Notes: generated by a model from the sequence alone, not told the origin. Positions 19,190-29,056 are shown, counted from the first letter of the stretch. The stretch is DNA of 64,000 nt from Flavobacterium soyangense (GCF_015277675.1 NZ_JADHEC010000001.1:151821-215820), one strand, 5' to 3'. Made by a program: numbers and translations.

Positions 19190-19422
19190 TGGGTTAAATT
19201 TTGTTGGTTAATGCGACCAAAGTACAAATAATTTTGATATTAATAAAAAAACACACTATTAATTTAATATATCATAATTTAAGAATATTTACACAGACAG
19301 TCAATTATTAAATTAATGATGATTATTTAGTTAAAAACATGCGATATGTTATGCGTGCATATAAAATTTATTTACAAAAATGAACTTATCTTAAAAATTT
19401 TATCAAAAAAAATTTACAAAAA

Positions 19423-19448
19423 AAAGCGAAATCAAAAAATTTCGCTTT
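19423..19448 (-). terminator. Terminator of the glmS transcription unit
   Basis: Arms AAAGCGAAAT and ATTTCGCTTT with a 6-base loop. The plus-strand A-run on the left becomes a T-run on the minus strand. It lies about 25 bases past the glmS stop. Confidence 0.85.
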
Positions 19449-19473
19449 AAATGAAGGTATGTGAAGCATTAGT

Positions 19474-21321
19474 CTATTCAACAGTAACTGACTTAGCTAA
19501 ATTTCTAGGTTGATCTACATTACAACCTCTCATAACCGCTATGTGATACGATAAAAGTTGTAAGGGAATCGTCGTTATTAATGGAGACAATGCATCAGAT
19601 GTTTCTGGAATTTCAATAACATAATCTGCCAATTCACGTACTTGGGTATCTCCCTTTGTAACTACGGCTATAATTATTCCACTTCTGGATTTAATCTCCT
19701 GAATATTACTTACAATTTTGTCATAATGACCTTGTTTTGGAGCAATAATCACTACTGGCATATGCTCATCTATTAAAGCTATTGGCCCGTGTTTCATTTC
19801 GGCTGCAGGGTAACCTTCGGCATGAATATAGGAGATTTCTTTGAGTTTTAAAGCTCCTTCAAGTGCAACAGGAAAATTATAACCTCTGCCTAAATATAGA
19901 CAATTGTGCGAATCTTTGAATACAGCAGCAATCTCTTTGGCTTTCGCATTCGTTTCTAATGCTTCTTTTACTTTTTCAGGAATAATTTCCAACTCCTGCA
20001 AATATCTATGAAAATCTGTGTTGGATAATGTTCCTTTGGCTTTGGCCAAACGCAACGCCATCATTGTTAAAACAGTAATTTGAGTGGTAAATGCTTTTGT
20101 AGAAGCTACACCAATTTCCGGGCCTGCATGAGTATGAGAACCTGCGTGAGTTTCACGAGAAATTGAAGAACCTACTACATTACAAACTCCGTAAACAAAT
20201 GCTCCTTTTTCTTTGGCAAGCTTTATGGCTGCCATTGTATCTGCCGTCTCTCCAGATTGAGATATAGCAATTACGACGTCTTTGCTACCTATTATTGGAT
20301 TTCTATATCTAAATTCAGAAGCATATTCCACTTCAACAGGAATTCTGGTAAATTCTTCAAATATATATTCTGCAACTAACCCTGCATGCCACGAAGTGCC
20401 ACAAGCAACAATAATAATTCTTTCTGCATTCAGAAATTTTTCTAAATTATCTTCAACACCTGACATCTGTATTATGCCTTCATTTGCATGAAGCCTTCCG
20501 CGATAAGTATCTTTTATAACGCTAGGTTGTTCATAAATTTCTTTTAACATAAAGTGCTCGTAACCGCCTTTTTCAATTTGTTCCAAGTTCATTTGAAGTT
20601 CTTGAATATAGGGGTCAACTAAAGAATCATCTTTAATTTTTCGGACTTTCATCGGTTTGTGCAGCCTGATATTTGCCATCTCACCGTCTTCTAAATATAC
20701 CGCGTTCGAAGTGTATTCTATAAATGGTGAAGCATCTGAGGCAATAAAATATTCACCTTCTCCAATTCCTATTGCCAATGGACTTCCCAAACGGGCAACA
20801 ACAATTTCATCAGGATTTTTTTTATCAAAAACAGCTATTGCATATGCTCCGAATACTTGATTCAATGCAATCTGAACTGCTTTTCCTAATTTTAATTTTT
20901 CCTTTTTCTGAACTTCTTCTATAAGATTTATAAGGACTTCAGTATCTGTATCAGAATGAAAAACATAGCCTCTTTTTATTAATTCTACTTTGAGAGGAGC
21001 ATAATTTTCAATAATTCCATTATGAATTATGACCAAATCTCCTGAATTTGAAAGGTGAGGATGTGAATTTACATCGTTTGGCACCCCGTGAGTTGCCCAG
21101 CGTGTATGACCAATTCCTATAGTTCCATTGGTGGAAATTTCTTTTGCGGCTTTGACTTCGAGGTCTATAACTTTACCTTTTGTCTTACAGAGTTTTATGT
21201 CATTTCCATCATATAACATTACGCCGGCACTATCATAACCTCTGTATTCAAGCCTTTTTAATCCTTTTATAACAATAGGATAAGCCTCTCTATAGCCGAT
21301 ATATCCAACAATTCCACACAT
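19474..21321 (-). CDS. glmS: Glutamine--fructose-6-phosphate aminotransferase
   Basis: Makes glucosamine-6-phosphate from fructose-6-phosphate and glutamine, the first step toward peptidoglycan and LPS amino sugars. The protein is 615 residues. The nucleophile Cys2 is in MCGIVGYIGY, the glutaminase domain shows GIGHTRWATHG and HNGIIENY, and two SIS domains follow (CGTSWHAG, SQSGETADT; LGRGYNFPVALEGALKLKE). The C-terminus ends DQPRNLAKSVTVE, the family's usual ending. It is the last gene of glycogen-synthase-like/DUF4270/glmS, only 14 bases after the DUF4270 gene. I see no glmS ribozyme upstream. Confidence 0.98.
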   Translation of the reverse strand: MCGIVGYIGYREAYPIVIKGLKRLEYRGYDSAGVMLYDGNDIKLCKTKGKVIDLEVKAAKEISTNGTIGIGHTRWATHGVPNDVNSHPHLSNSGDLVIIHNGIIENYAPLKVELIKRGYVFHSDTDTEVLINLIEEVQKKEKLKLGKAVQIALNQVFGAYAIAVFDKKNPDEIVVARLGSPLAIGIGEGEYFIASDASPFIEYTSNAVYLEDGEMANIRLHKPMKVRKIKDDSLVDPYIQELQMNLEQIEKGGYEHFMLKEIYEQPSVIKDTYRGRLHANEGIIQMSGVEDNLEKFLNAERIIIVACGTSWHAGLVAEYIFEEFTRIPVEVEYASEFRYRNPIIGSKDVVIAISQSGETADTMAAIKLAKEKGAFVYGVCNVVGSSISRETHAGSHTHAGPEIGVASTKAFTTQITVLTMMALRLAKAKGTLSNTDFHRYLQELEIIPEKVKEALETNAKAKEIAAVFKDSHNCLYLGRGYNFPVALEGALKLKEISYIHAEGYPAAEMKHGPIALIDEHMPVVIIAPKQGHYDKIVSNIQEIKSRSGIIIAVVTKGDTQVRELADYVIEIPETSDALSPLITTIPLQLLSYHIAVMRGCNVDQPRNLAKSVTVE

Positions 21322-21335
21322 GATTTTTTGGTTTA

Positions 21336-22967
21336 TTAATTAGGTTTTGTATAGTAAATTTCAAGTTTTAATCTTTTATCGACCGGAACTGTAGTTTTGC
21401 CTCCAAAAAGAATAGTCCCTAAAGGATTCATGACACTGGCTTTTGGAGCTTGTGAAATTTTAGCGGTTGGCGTCCTTAAACTATTGGAATTAGCAATTCT
21501 TATATCTTCAGTAACGACAACCCCCAACTTAACATTAGTTGAATCCGAATATTTAACAAGGTTTCGGATATGATTTGTGATTCTGATTTTATAGGTTGTG
21601 CCTCTCTTAGTTACAGCATCTCTATTGATGTTTCCGTCAAATACTACTTTTGCTGCTTTGGGTCTCACGGCAGGAGATCCATCAACAAAATAATCTATTA
21701 CTGGACGATTATTGGTAAAATCAAATAAATAAATTCTGTCTGGTTCGTAACTTTTTTTAAATTCTGTGTTTTCAGAATCAACATTAAAAACTAGATTAGC
21801 TTCGTTTATTAACCAGCCACTTTTTCGAATTATATCTAATTCGTCAGCCACTCCATTTGGACTACCTGTTGTTCCGTCAGCACCAAAAAGGTCAGGACCA
21901 AAAAGTTTTAAAACAGCCAAAGAACCTTCACCACCTTTTAAATATAATTTTTCATCTCCAAGAATAGGGTTTGAGTTAGTTGTGGCATTAGAATAATCAA
22001 CATTTGTGTTGCTCTGAACCGGCATACTAACCGTATTTCCTGTCATATTAAGAATAATCGACTTTTCAACTCTTGTTACGGTAGTTACGCCACTTACTGT
22101 AGTAGACAAATCTTCTTTGTATTTAATGGTGATTGTTCCTTTTGCGAAATTTATCATTGCTAAACTTCCAGCGTCAGTAGATTGTTCTACTTTGAAATAC
22201 AATCCTCTAAAATAATTTTTAAAAACATCATTTGTGGTTAAACTTCCTGATGGTGCATGAATTATTTTAGAATCGAAAAATGCCTTGTTCAATTTCAAAC
22301 GCATACTTGGTAAAGTTCTTGTTGTGGTAACTTTACCCGTTGTTGCATCCGTAACATTTACTTTATGCTCAGCTGGGTCAAAGAAAAACTCATTATTTTG
22401 AGCAACATTTGCATTATCATTTAAACGATTTCCAATTTTAAGATTGTCAAAATCAGTATTTTGATCAGTGAAGTATTTTTGTGCATTTAGAAATCCTCCA
22501 ATAGGATCTAAATCCCTCATATAATACCCAGATTCATAAACGCTTAGCTTTATTTTTGCTTTAGGCTCACCATAAATAGAGTCTAATTTATAAACATGAT
22601 TGCCGTCTACATCTGTCGATTTTAATGTGCTGAAATAAGGCACCTCAACATAAACACTATCAATCACGGGATTTATTCCAATAACAGGATCCGGGCTTGA
22701 TAATATTAATTGTGTTGCGAAATTTGCTGTAGTTTTTCCAAAAGCGGGATTATCATATATTCCCAACGCATTTACAGCTAGATTATCTGATTGTATTGGA
22801 GTGATTTTTTCGTTATAAGCAACTACATTTGAAGTATATTTAGCTAAATCAAAATGATTATCACCAATTAAAGTATCTCCAACCGAGCTAAATTCTTTAT
22901 CGCATGAAACGAAAAGAAGGATACTTACAAAAAACAAAATTGATTTAATAATAGAATTATTGTGCAT
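21336..22967 (-). CDS. DUF4270 family lipoprotein
   Basis: Predicted lipoprotein of 543 residues with a lipobox at the end of a hydrophobic segment (SILLFVSC, Cys about residue 22). The start CDKEFSSVGDTLIG and the segment PVIDSVYVEVPYF fit the DUF4270 family of Bacteroidota, whose function is not known to me. It lies 21 bases after the glycogen-synthase-like gene and 14 before glmS, so the three are probably co-transcribed. An envelope role linked to amino sugar supply is only an inference from this context. Confidence 0.85.
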   Translation of the reverse strand: MHNNSIIKSILFFVSILLFVSCDKEFSSVGDTLIGDNHFDLAKYTSNVVAYNEKITPIQSDNLAVNALGIYDNPAFGKTTANFATQLILSSPDPVIGINPVIDSVYVEVPYFSTLKSTDVDGNHVYKLDSIYGEPKAKIKLSVYESGYYMRDLDPIGGFLNAQKYFTDQNTDFDNLKIGNRLNDNANVAQNNEFFFDPAEHKVNVTDATTGKVTTTRTLPSMRLKLNKAFFDSKIIHAPSGSLTTNDVFKNYFRGLYFKVEQSTDAGSLAMINFAKGTITIKYKEDLSTTVSGVTTVTRVEKSIILNMTGNTVSMPVQSNTNVDYSNATTNSNPILGDEKLYLKGGEGSLAVLKLFGPDLFGADGTTGSPNGVADELDIIRKSGWLINEANLVFNVDSENTEFKKSYEPDRIYLFDFTNNRPVIDYFVDGSPAVRPKAAKVVFDGNINRDAVTKRGTTYKIRITNHIRNLVKYSDSTNVKLGVVVTEDIRIANSNSLRTPTAKISQAPKASVMNPLGTILFGGKTTVPVDKRLKLEIYYTKPN

Positions 22968-22988
22968 GTTTACTAGAAAATATTTAAT

Positions 22989-23795
22989 TTAAAGAACAAA
23001 ATTTTTATAAAAATTCGAATACGCTTCTGCGAATTTATCTTTCGGTGCGAAAGGTAAAAAAGGTTTTCCTGAAGATTCTATAAATTTTGTTAAACTTGGA
23101 GAGAGGTTATCCGAAGCAATAATAACGGCATCAGAATGGCTGATTGTTGCTTTCATAATATTTTCATAGTCAGGGTTTTCCAAATCTAAAATAGCTTCAC
23201 CCGGCACATTGTCAAACTTAATTTTATTAATCATTTCTATATCCAATGTCCCTTCAAAAGACTGGCTGTAAACCGAAGTTACAATTTTAGTGTCTGAAAA
23301 TAAGGCTTCATTTTTGTAAAAATGCTTCATATAAATGGGCAACATTGCTGCCATCCAGCCGTGAACATGAATAATATCAGGAACCCAATTAAGTTTTTTT
23401 ACGGTTTCAACAACTCCTTTTGCAAAGAAAATAGCTCGTTCATCATTATCAGGAAACATAACACCCTCTTCATCAGTAAATGTTGCTTTCCGTTTAAAAT
23501 ATTCATCATTGTCAATAAAATAGACCTGTATTCTTTCTTTAGGGATTGAAGCTACTTTTATTATCAAGGGCATATCCAAGTCATTCACTACCAGATTCAT
23601 CCCCGAAAGTCTAATTACTTCGTGCAATTGATGCCTTCTTTCGTTTATATTTCCATATCTAGGCATGAAAATTCTAATTTGTCCGCCTTGATTATTAATC
23701 ATTTTTGGAACTTCGTAAGACATTGAAGAGACCTCATTTTCAGCTAGATAGGGCACAACTTCTGATGATACATATAATATCCTCTTATCTTCCAT
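22989..23795 (-). CDS. Glycogen/starch synthase N-terminal-like protein (GT5 half)
   Basis: At 268 residues it matches only the N-terminal Rossmann domain of GT5 glycogen synthases (RILYVSSEVVPYL, RIFMPRYGNINERRHQLHEV, PDIIHVHGWMAAMLPIYMK). The C-terminal domain that binds ADP-glucose is absent. The KxGGL motif expected after the first strand is replaced by AENEVSSMSYEV. It is therefore unlikely to be a normal glycogen synthase. It is the first gene of the DUF4270-glmS run and is divergent from panC. Related short proteins are annotated as glycogen synthase in flavobacteria; the real role is unknown. Confidence 0.8.
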   Translation of the reverse strand: MEDKRILYVSSEVVPYLAENEVSSMSYEVPKMINNQGGQIRIFMPRYGNINERRHQLHEVIRLSGMNLVVNDLDMPLIIKVASIPKERIQVYFIDNDEYFKRKATFTDEEGVMFPDNDERAIFFAKGVVETVKKLNWVPDIIHVHGWMAAMLPIYMKHFYKNEALFSDTKIVTSVYSQSFEGTLDIEMINKIKFDNVPGEAILDLENPDYENIMKATISHSDAVIIASDNLSPSLTKFIESSGKPFLPFAPKDKFAEAYSNFYKNFVL

Positions 23796-23872
23796 ATTGT
23801 ATTTTACTTAATTTATTGGGAATAAAATCCATGCAAAATTACAAAAATTTATGCAGTTATAGACTAAAATAT

Positions 23873-23880
23873 TATGTTTG
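23873..23880 (+). promoter_or_regulatory. -7 box of panC
   Basis: TATGTTTG matches TAnnTTTG and lies 23 bases before the ATG at 23904. It overlaps the alternative ATG at 23874, which argues against that start. No TTG is seen at the usual spacing. Confidence 0.5.
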
Positions 23881-23903
23881 CATCTTATTTCAATAAAACA
23901 TCT

Positions 23904-24752
23904 ATGCATATTTTCTACGGAAAAGCAGTTTTAATAGATTATTTAAAATCAATTAAAACCAATCATTCCACCATTGGTTTTGTTCCAACTATGGGTGCTT
24001 TACACCAAGGCCATTTGTCATTGATGCAACAATCAATGTCCGAAAATGAAACCACTGTTGTGAGCATTTTTGTAAATCCAACGCAGTTCAATAATCCCGA
24101 AGATTTAGCAAAATATCCCAGAACACTAGAGGAAGACCTGAAAAAAATTACCGGTTTAAGTTCAGAAATCATAGTATATGCGCCGCCAATTGACGATATT
24201 TATGACGGAAAACCATCTTCCAATTTTTTTGATTTTGACGGTTTAGAAAATCAAATGGAAGGCAAATTCAGACCCGGGCATTTTAACGGAGTAGGCACAA
24301 TTGTAAAACGCCTTTTCGAAATTGTGGAACCTTCAAACGCCTATTTTGGAGAGAAAGATTTTCAACAATTACAAATTGTGAAGAAAATGGTCGCTAAAAA
24401 CAAGATGAAAGTCAATGTGATAGGTTGTCCTATACACAGAGAACCTAATTATCTGGCGATGAGTTCCAGAAATGTACTTTTATCTCCAGAAGAAAAACAT
24501 GAAGCTTCAATAATTTATAAAACATTAATTGGTGCAAAAGAAAAATTCAAAACAAATAGTGCCAAAACTGTAACGGAATGGGTTCAAAAAGTATTCGATA
24601 AAAATCCAACTTTCACCTTAGAATATTTCGAAATTGCAGATGAAATGACACTTTTGCCTTGCCTAAGAAAAAGTAAAACCAAAAATTACCGTGCTTTTAT
24701 TGCAGTTATTGTCAACAAAATTCGATTAATTGACACCATTTCATTAAATTAA
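23904..24752 (+). CDS. panC: Pantothenate synthetase
   Basis: Condenses pantoate and beta-alanine with ATP to form pantothenate. I start it at 23904 (MHIFYGKAVLIDYL), giving 282 residues, the usual family length; the ATG ten codons earlier overlaps a promoter box. HIGH-type motif PTMGALHQGHLSLM, VSIFVNPTQFN, GEKDFQQLQIVKKM and the SSRNVLL loop are present. It is followed 14 bases later by panD, which makes its beta-alanine substrate. Confidence 0.97.
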   Translation: MHIFYGKAVLIDYLKSIKTNHSTIGFVPTMGALHQGHLSLMQQSMSENETTVVSIFVNPTQFNNPEDLAKYPRTLEEDLKKITGLSSEIIVYAPPIDDIYDGKPSSNFFDFDGLENQMEGKFRPGHFNGVGTIVKRLFEIVEPSNAYFGEKDFQQLQIVKKMVAKNKMKVNVIGCPIHREPNYLAMSSRNVLLSPEEKHEASIIYKTLIGAKEKFKTNSAKTVTEWVQKVFDKNPTFTLEYFEIADEMTLLPCLRKSKTKNYRAFIAVIVNKIRLIDTISLN

Positions 24753-24766
24753 TTTACTTTTGCCAA

Positions 24767-25117
24767 ATGCAAATTCAAGTCGTAAAATCAAAAATTCACC
24801 GTGTAAAAGTAACTGGCGCCGATTTAAATTATATCGGTAGCATTACTATTGACGAAGCATTGCTTGAAGCTTCAAATATTATTGAAGGCGAAAAAGTCTC
24901 CATAGTAAACATCAATAATGGGGAGCGATTTGAAACTTATGCAATCGTGGGTGAAAAAAATTCCGGTACAATAACTCTAAACGGACCCGCTGCCAGAAAA
25001 GTGCAAAAAGACGATATTATCATTATTATTTCTTATGCCACGCTAGATTTTGAAGAAGCCAAAACCTTCAAACCTTGGATTATATTCCCGAATGAAAAAG
25101 ACAATTCACTGACTTAA
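24767..25117 (+). CDS. panD: Aspartate 1-decarboxylase
   Basis: Pyruvoyl-dependent enzyme that makes beta-alanine for PanC, 116 residues. Self-cleavage is expected at the Gly-Ser pair in NYIGSITIDEALLEA (residues 24-25), where the Ser becomes the pyruvoyl group. IVNINNGERFETYAI and GTITLNGPAARKVQKDD are typical. It is co-directional with panC. Confidence 0.97.
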   Translation: MQIQVVKSKIHRVKVTGADLNYIGSITIDEALLEASNIIEGEKVSIVNINNGERFETYAIVGEKNSGTITLNGPAARKVQKDDIIIIISYATLDFEEAKTFKPWIIFPNEKDNSLT

Positions 25118-25286
25118 TTATTATAAAATTTATTCTCAAAATTTCTAAGATATTTTTCGTCTTTGGTTTTGATTTATTTTCTTTTTACCATTTCTGATTC
25201 AAAAAAAGCAAATAAAAAGTATTATATTGCTACTCTTTTTGCACCGAAGATTCGGGATAAAATTAATTTCAAAAACTCCAGAAATT

Positions 25287-26435
25287 ATGAAGAAATTATT
25301 GCTAATGTTGCTTTTTTCAGTCTCCGTTTTTTCGCAAAAAACCACCGAAACTTTCGTTTCAACCAAGTTGAAGGAAAGTCGGGAAATCACGATTGGATTG
25401 CCTCCATCTTATGAAAAAAATCCAAATAAAAAATATCCAATACTCCTTTTACTTGATGGGGATTACTTATTTGACCCTTTTTATGGCGCTTTGAACTACG
25501 GTGCCTATTGGGATGATTTACCCGAAACAATTATCATTGGCATCAGCCAAAATAAAAATGAGGAACGAATAGACGACAGCAATTATGACGAATCAACTGA
25601 TTTACCTTCCGGGAAAGGAGCTCAATTCTTTGAATTTATTGGCGGTGAATTACTCCCTTATATCGAAAAAAAATATCGGATTGCTCCTTTCCGACTTATT
25701 GCCGGACACGACACAACAGCAGGTTATTTAAACTTTTTCTTGTACAAGGATAACCCAATATTTAACGCCTACATTTCCCTAAGCCCAGAACTTGTTCCTG
25801 AAATGGAAACCCGCATTCCTGATAATTTTTTGAAATTAAAACAACCCATCTTTTATTACCAATCTACTGGAGACGGCGACATAAAAGACATATTGGAATC
25901 AGTAAAAAAACTGGACGAAAACATTAAAACAGCAGTAAATCCAATAGTTAACTACAAGTACGATGCGTTTAAAGACGCCTCACATTATTCTGCTGTGCTT
26001 TTTTCAATTCCAAATGCTTTGTACCAAATTTTTGATTGTTACAAACCCATTACTATGGCTGAATTTACAGAGAAAATTGCTGTTCTTCCAAATGGACAAG
26101 TAAAATATCTAACCGATAAATACGATGGCATTACAAAAACATTAGGACTGAAAGTCCAAATAAGAGTATCCGATTTTAAAGCTATCGAGGCAGCAATTTT
26201 AAAAAACAAAGCTTATCAGGAATTAGACAAATTAGCCGAATTAGCCAGAAAAAATTACCCGAAATCGATGCTTGCCGATTATGAATTAGGCTTAATGTAT
26301 GAAAAAATGGGAGATTCAAAAAAAGCAGCAAAATCATATCAAAAAGCAACTCAATTAGAGCAAATTGGAGATTTGAACAAAGATTTGATGTTTGAAAAAT
26401 TAGATGAAATGCAAAGTTTAACACTCAAAAAATAA
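25287..26435 (+). CDS. Esterase-like alpha/beta hydrolase-fold protein with altered nucleophile
   Basis: Secreted or periplasmic protein of 382 residues in the putative esterase (PF00756) type. I start it at 25287 (MKKLLLMLLFSVSVFSQ), which gives a clean signal peptide; the longer frame from 25227 would bury it. Residues about 20-260 show the fold (REITIGLPPSYEKNPNKKYPILLLLDG, ISLSPELVP, the His in DASHYSAVL). The elbow expected to be GHSxGG reads AGHDTTAG, so the usual Ser nucleophile is Asp. The C-terminal 90 residues carry a TPR-like pair. It overlaps radA by one base (TAATG), so the two are probably translated together. Confidence 0.8.
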   Translation: MKKLLLMLLFSVSVFSQKTTETFVSTKLKESREITIGLPPSYEKNPNKKYPILLLLDGDYLFDPFYGALNYGAYWDDLPETIIIGISQNKNEERIDDSNYDESTDLPSGKGAQFFEFIGGELLPYIEKKYRIAPFRLIAGHDTTAGYLNFFLYKDNPIFNAYISLSPELVPEMETRIPDNFLKLKQPIFYYQSTGDGDIKDILESVKKLDENIKTAVNPIVNYKYDAFKDASHYSAVLFSIPNALYQIFDCYKPITMAEFTEKIAVLPNGQVKYLTDKYDGITKTLGLKVQIRVSDFKAIEAAILKNKAYQELDKLAELARKNYPKSMLADYELGLMYEKMGDSKKAAKSYQKATQLEQIGDLNKDLMFEKLDEMQSLTLKK

Positions 26436-27796
26436 TGTCAAAAGTAAAAACTTCCTTTTTTTGCCAGAATTGCGGTGCACAATATTCAAAATGGCAAGGA
26501 CAATGCAATTCCTGCAAAGAATGGAATACCATTGCAGAGGAAATTATTCAAAAAGAAGAAAAATCAAGTTGGAAACCTTCAACTCCTGACTCCAAAAGAG
26601 TTTCAAAACCCTTACGGATTAACGAAATTGATTCCAGCCAAGAAGTAAGAATGGACACGCGTGACAGCGAACTCAATCGGGTGTTAGGTGGCGGGATTGT
26701 TCCTGGTTCTTTAATCCTTTTGGGCGGTGAACCCGGCATTGGAAAAAGCACGCTTTTGCTCCAAATTTCTTTAAAATTACCCTACAAAACCTTATATGTT
26801 TCGGGCGAGGAAAGCCAAAAACAAATAAAAATGCGTGCCGAAAGAATCACGCCAAACAGCGATAATTGCTATATTCTTACAGAAACCAAAACACAAAATA
26901 TTTTCAAGCAAATTGAAGCTATTGAACCTGAAATCGTGATTATTGATTCCATTCAAACGCTTCATACGGACTATATCGAATCAACTCCCGGAAGTATTTC
27001 CCAAATTCGGGAAACTACTGCAGAATTGATAAAATTTGCCAAGGAAACGAATATTCCCGTCATTCTGATTGGTCATATTACCAAGGACGGAAATATTGCG
27101 GGACCCAAAATTTTGGAACATATGGTCGATACCGTTTTACAATTCGAAGGCGATAGAAATCACGTGTACCGCATTTTACGCTCACTAAAAAACCGTTTTG
27201 GCTCCACTGCCGAAATCGGGATTTATGAAATGTTGGGGAACGGTTTACGCGAAGTTTCAAACCCTTCTGAGATTTTGATTTCACACAAAGACGAGGAATT
27301 ATCAGGAACTGCAATCGCTTCAACACTAGAAGGAATGAGACCGCTGATGATTGAAATTCAATCCTTGGTCAGCACCGCAGTTTATGGAACTCCTCAACGT
27401 AGCACAACGGGTTACAACGCCAAAAGGTTGAATATGATTTTGGCAGTTTTAGAAAAACGTGCCGGTTTCCGTTTGGCTTCAAAAGATGTTTTTCTTAATA
27501 TAACTGGAGGAATTTCTGTAGATGATCCCGCCATTGATTTGGCAGTTGTGGCGGCCATTTTATCCTCTAATGAAGATATTCCGGTAAATAAAGATTTCTG
27601 TTTTGCGGGCGAAGTAGGACTTTCTGGTGAAATTCGTCCCGTAAACCGCGTGGACCAACGCATTCAGGAAGCAGAAAAATTAGGCTTTTCGACTATTTTT
27701 GTATCCAAATATAATAAAATTGCCTTGAAAAACACGATAATAAAAATCCGATTGGTCGCAAAAATTGAAGACGTGGCTGGCGAGTTGTTTGGGTAA
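26435..27796 (+). CDS. radA: DNA repair protein RadA
   Basis: RecA-like ATPase that drives branch migration in recombination, 453 residues. It shows the N-terminal zinc finger (CQNCGAQYSKWQGQCNSC), Walker A GGEPGIGKST, the RadA signature KNRFGS and a C-terminal Lon-like domain (FAGEVGLSGEIRPV). Start and stop of the neighbouring gene overlap at TAATG. Confidence 0.97.
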   Translation: MSKVKTSFFCQNCGAQYSKWQGQCNSCKEWNTIAEEIIQKEEKSSWKPSTPDSKRVSKPLRINEIDSSQEVRMDTRDSELNRVLGGGIVPGSLILLGGEPGIGKSTLLLQISLKLPYKTLYVSGEESQKQIKMRAERITPNSDNCYILTETKTQNIFKQIEAIEPEIVIIDSIQTLHTDYIESTPGSISQIRETTAELIKFAKETNIPVILIGHITKDGNIAGPKILEHMVDTVLQFEGDRNHVYRILRSLKNRFGSTAEIGIYEMLGNGLREVSNPSEILISHKDEELSGTAIASTLEGMRPLMIEIQSLVSTAVYGTPQRSTTGYNAKRLNMILAVLEKRAGFRLASKDVFLNITGGISVDDPAIDLAVVAAILSSNEDIPVNKDFCFAGEVGLSGEIRPVNRVDQRIQEAEKLGFSTIFVSKYNKIALKNTIIKIRLVAKIEDVAGELFG

Positions 27797-27921
27797 AACT
27801 TTATTTACATAAAACGTTAAATTTGACAAAAAGGGACTATTTCTCTAATTAATCAAGATTGAATTTCATTTTTTCTTCGTAAATTTATGTGTTCTTTTCT
27901 ACTATGGGAAGAATATAGAAA

Positions 27922-28326
27922 ATGAAACCATCATCTAATACAATGATTCATTTCTACCAACAACTTGGCAAGCTATTCTATGGCGTCGCCTCAGTGGACA
28001 AAACCATCCGTAAAGAAGAAATCGCACAACTCAAAGAAATCGTTAAAAAAGAATGGGTTCCAATTGAAAACACCTTTAACGAATTTGGTGATGATTCTGC
28101 ATACCAAATCGAAATTGTTTTTGACTGGCTCGTAGAGAATGATTGGAACATTGGCAAAGTGATTCCAAATTTTAAAATTTTTAAAAAAGAACATCCTAGT
28201 TTATTCACACCCCAAGTAAATGACTTAATCCTAAAAACCGCAAAGGCAATCGCAAATTCCTTTTCGGGAAAAAACAAATCAGAATCGGTTCTAATTACTG
28301 AATTGCGCAATATTTTGTTTCAATAG
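27922..28326 (+). CDS. TerB-like small helical protein
   Basis: 134 residues, mostly helical. The segment LGKLFYGVASVDKTIRKEEIAQLKEIV resembles the acidic-residue helix pair of TerB/DjlA-like domains, but I would not assign a tellurite function. A start at the internal Met (MIHFYQQL) is possible. It lies 73 bases upstream of another small unknown gene. Confidence 0.6.
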   Translation: MKPSSNTMIHFYQQLGKLFYGVASVDKTIRKEEIAQLKEIVKKEWVPIENTFNEFGDDSAYQIEIVFDWLVENDWNIGKVIPNFKIFKKEHPSLFTPQVNDLILKTAKAIANSFSGKNKSESVLITELRNILFQ

Positions 28327-28399
28327 CAAACATTAAATTGAGGAAACCGTTACTGAAGTTACTTGAAAAATAATTCATTTTAACATAAAAAATAAAGTC

Positions 28400-28846
28400 A
28401 TGGAAAAGCAAGTAGGCATCTGGATAGACACCAAAAAGGCAATAATTGTTACTCTTGATGGTCACAAAGAAGAAAAAATCACCGAGATAGATTCTGAAGT
28501 TGAAAACAGGGTTTATCACGACAAAGAAGGCGACAAAGGGACTTTCTCAGGAAGTCATCATAGCGACAGCGAAACTAAATTTGACAACCGAAAAAAGGAG
28601 CAAATGGACTATTATCTTGATGCAGTGATGGACTATATCAAGAAATCTGATTACTTATATGTTTTTGGCCCAGGGGAAACCAAAACAAAATTGGAACAAC
28701 GAATACGTGACAAAAAATCACTTGGGAAAATTAACTTAAAAGCAGTTGAAACAGCTGGTAATATGACTTTAAATGAAATTGTGGCACAGGTTAAGGATTT
28801 CTACAATCCTTTGCAACGCAAAGTTAATTTGGCAAAACAACGATAA
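28400..28846 (+). CDS. Uncharacterised protein with GIWIDxxKA motif
   Basis: 148-residue soluble protein. It begins QVGIWIDTKKAIIVTL, a beta-hairpin motif, and has a charged His/Asp/Ser-rich middle (GSHHSDSETK) and a second half with YLYVFGPGETKTKLEQRI. This pattern recalls proteins with an eRF1 domain 1-like or RNase H-like fold, but I cannot assign a function. A strong terminator follows 25 bases later. Confidence 0.65.
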   Translation: MEKQVGIWIDTKKAIIVTLDGHKEEKITEIDSEVENRVYHDKEGDKGTFSGSHHSDSETKFDNRKKEQMDYYLDAVMDYIKKSDYLYVFGPGETKTKLEQRIRDKKSLGKINLKAVETAGNMTLNEIVAQVKDFYNPLQRKVNLAKQR

Positions 28847-28871
28847 ATTTTTAAGCCAAACCATTTCTAAT

Positions 28872-28904
28872 CCACAACACATAAAAAGTGTTGTGGTTTT
28901 TTTT
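28872..28904 (+). terminator. Terminator after the 28.4-kb gene
   Basis: Arms CCACAACAC and GTGTTGTGG with an 8-base loop followed by eight T. Confidence 0.9.
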
Positions 28905-29056
28905 GCTCTTAAATAAAAGAAGTTGTTATAAAAGAAATTTGCAAAGAGAATCATAAAATTATTCCTGTTTCAGTTTTTTTACTTTCCTTTATAGCCGTCG
29001 ATTCCAACTCTAAATAAGTTGGGCTTTAGAACGCCTTTTTATTTGTAAAATTTTTT

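Noticed and set aside
19322..21335. glmS ribozyme or riboswitch
   Set aside because: Only 14 bases separate glmS from the DUF4270 gene and glmS is internal to an operon; no room for the element.
27922..28326. Tellurite resistance gene
   Set aside because: The TerB-like pattern is weak and no other ter genes are present.
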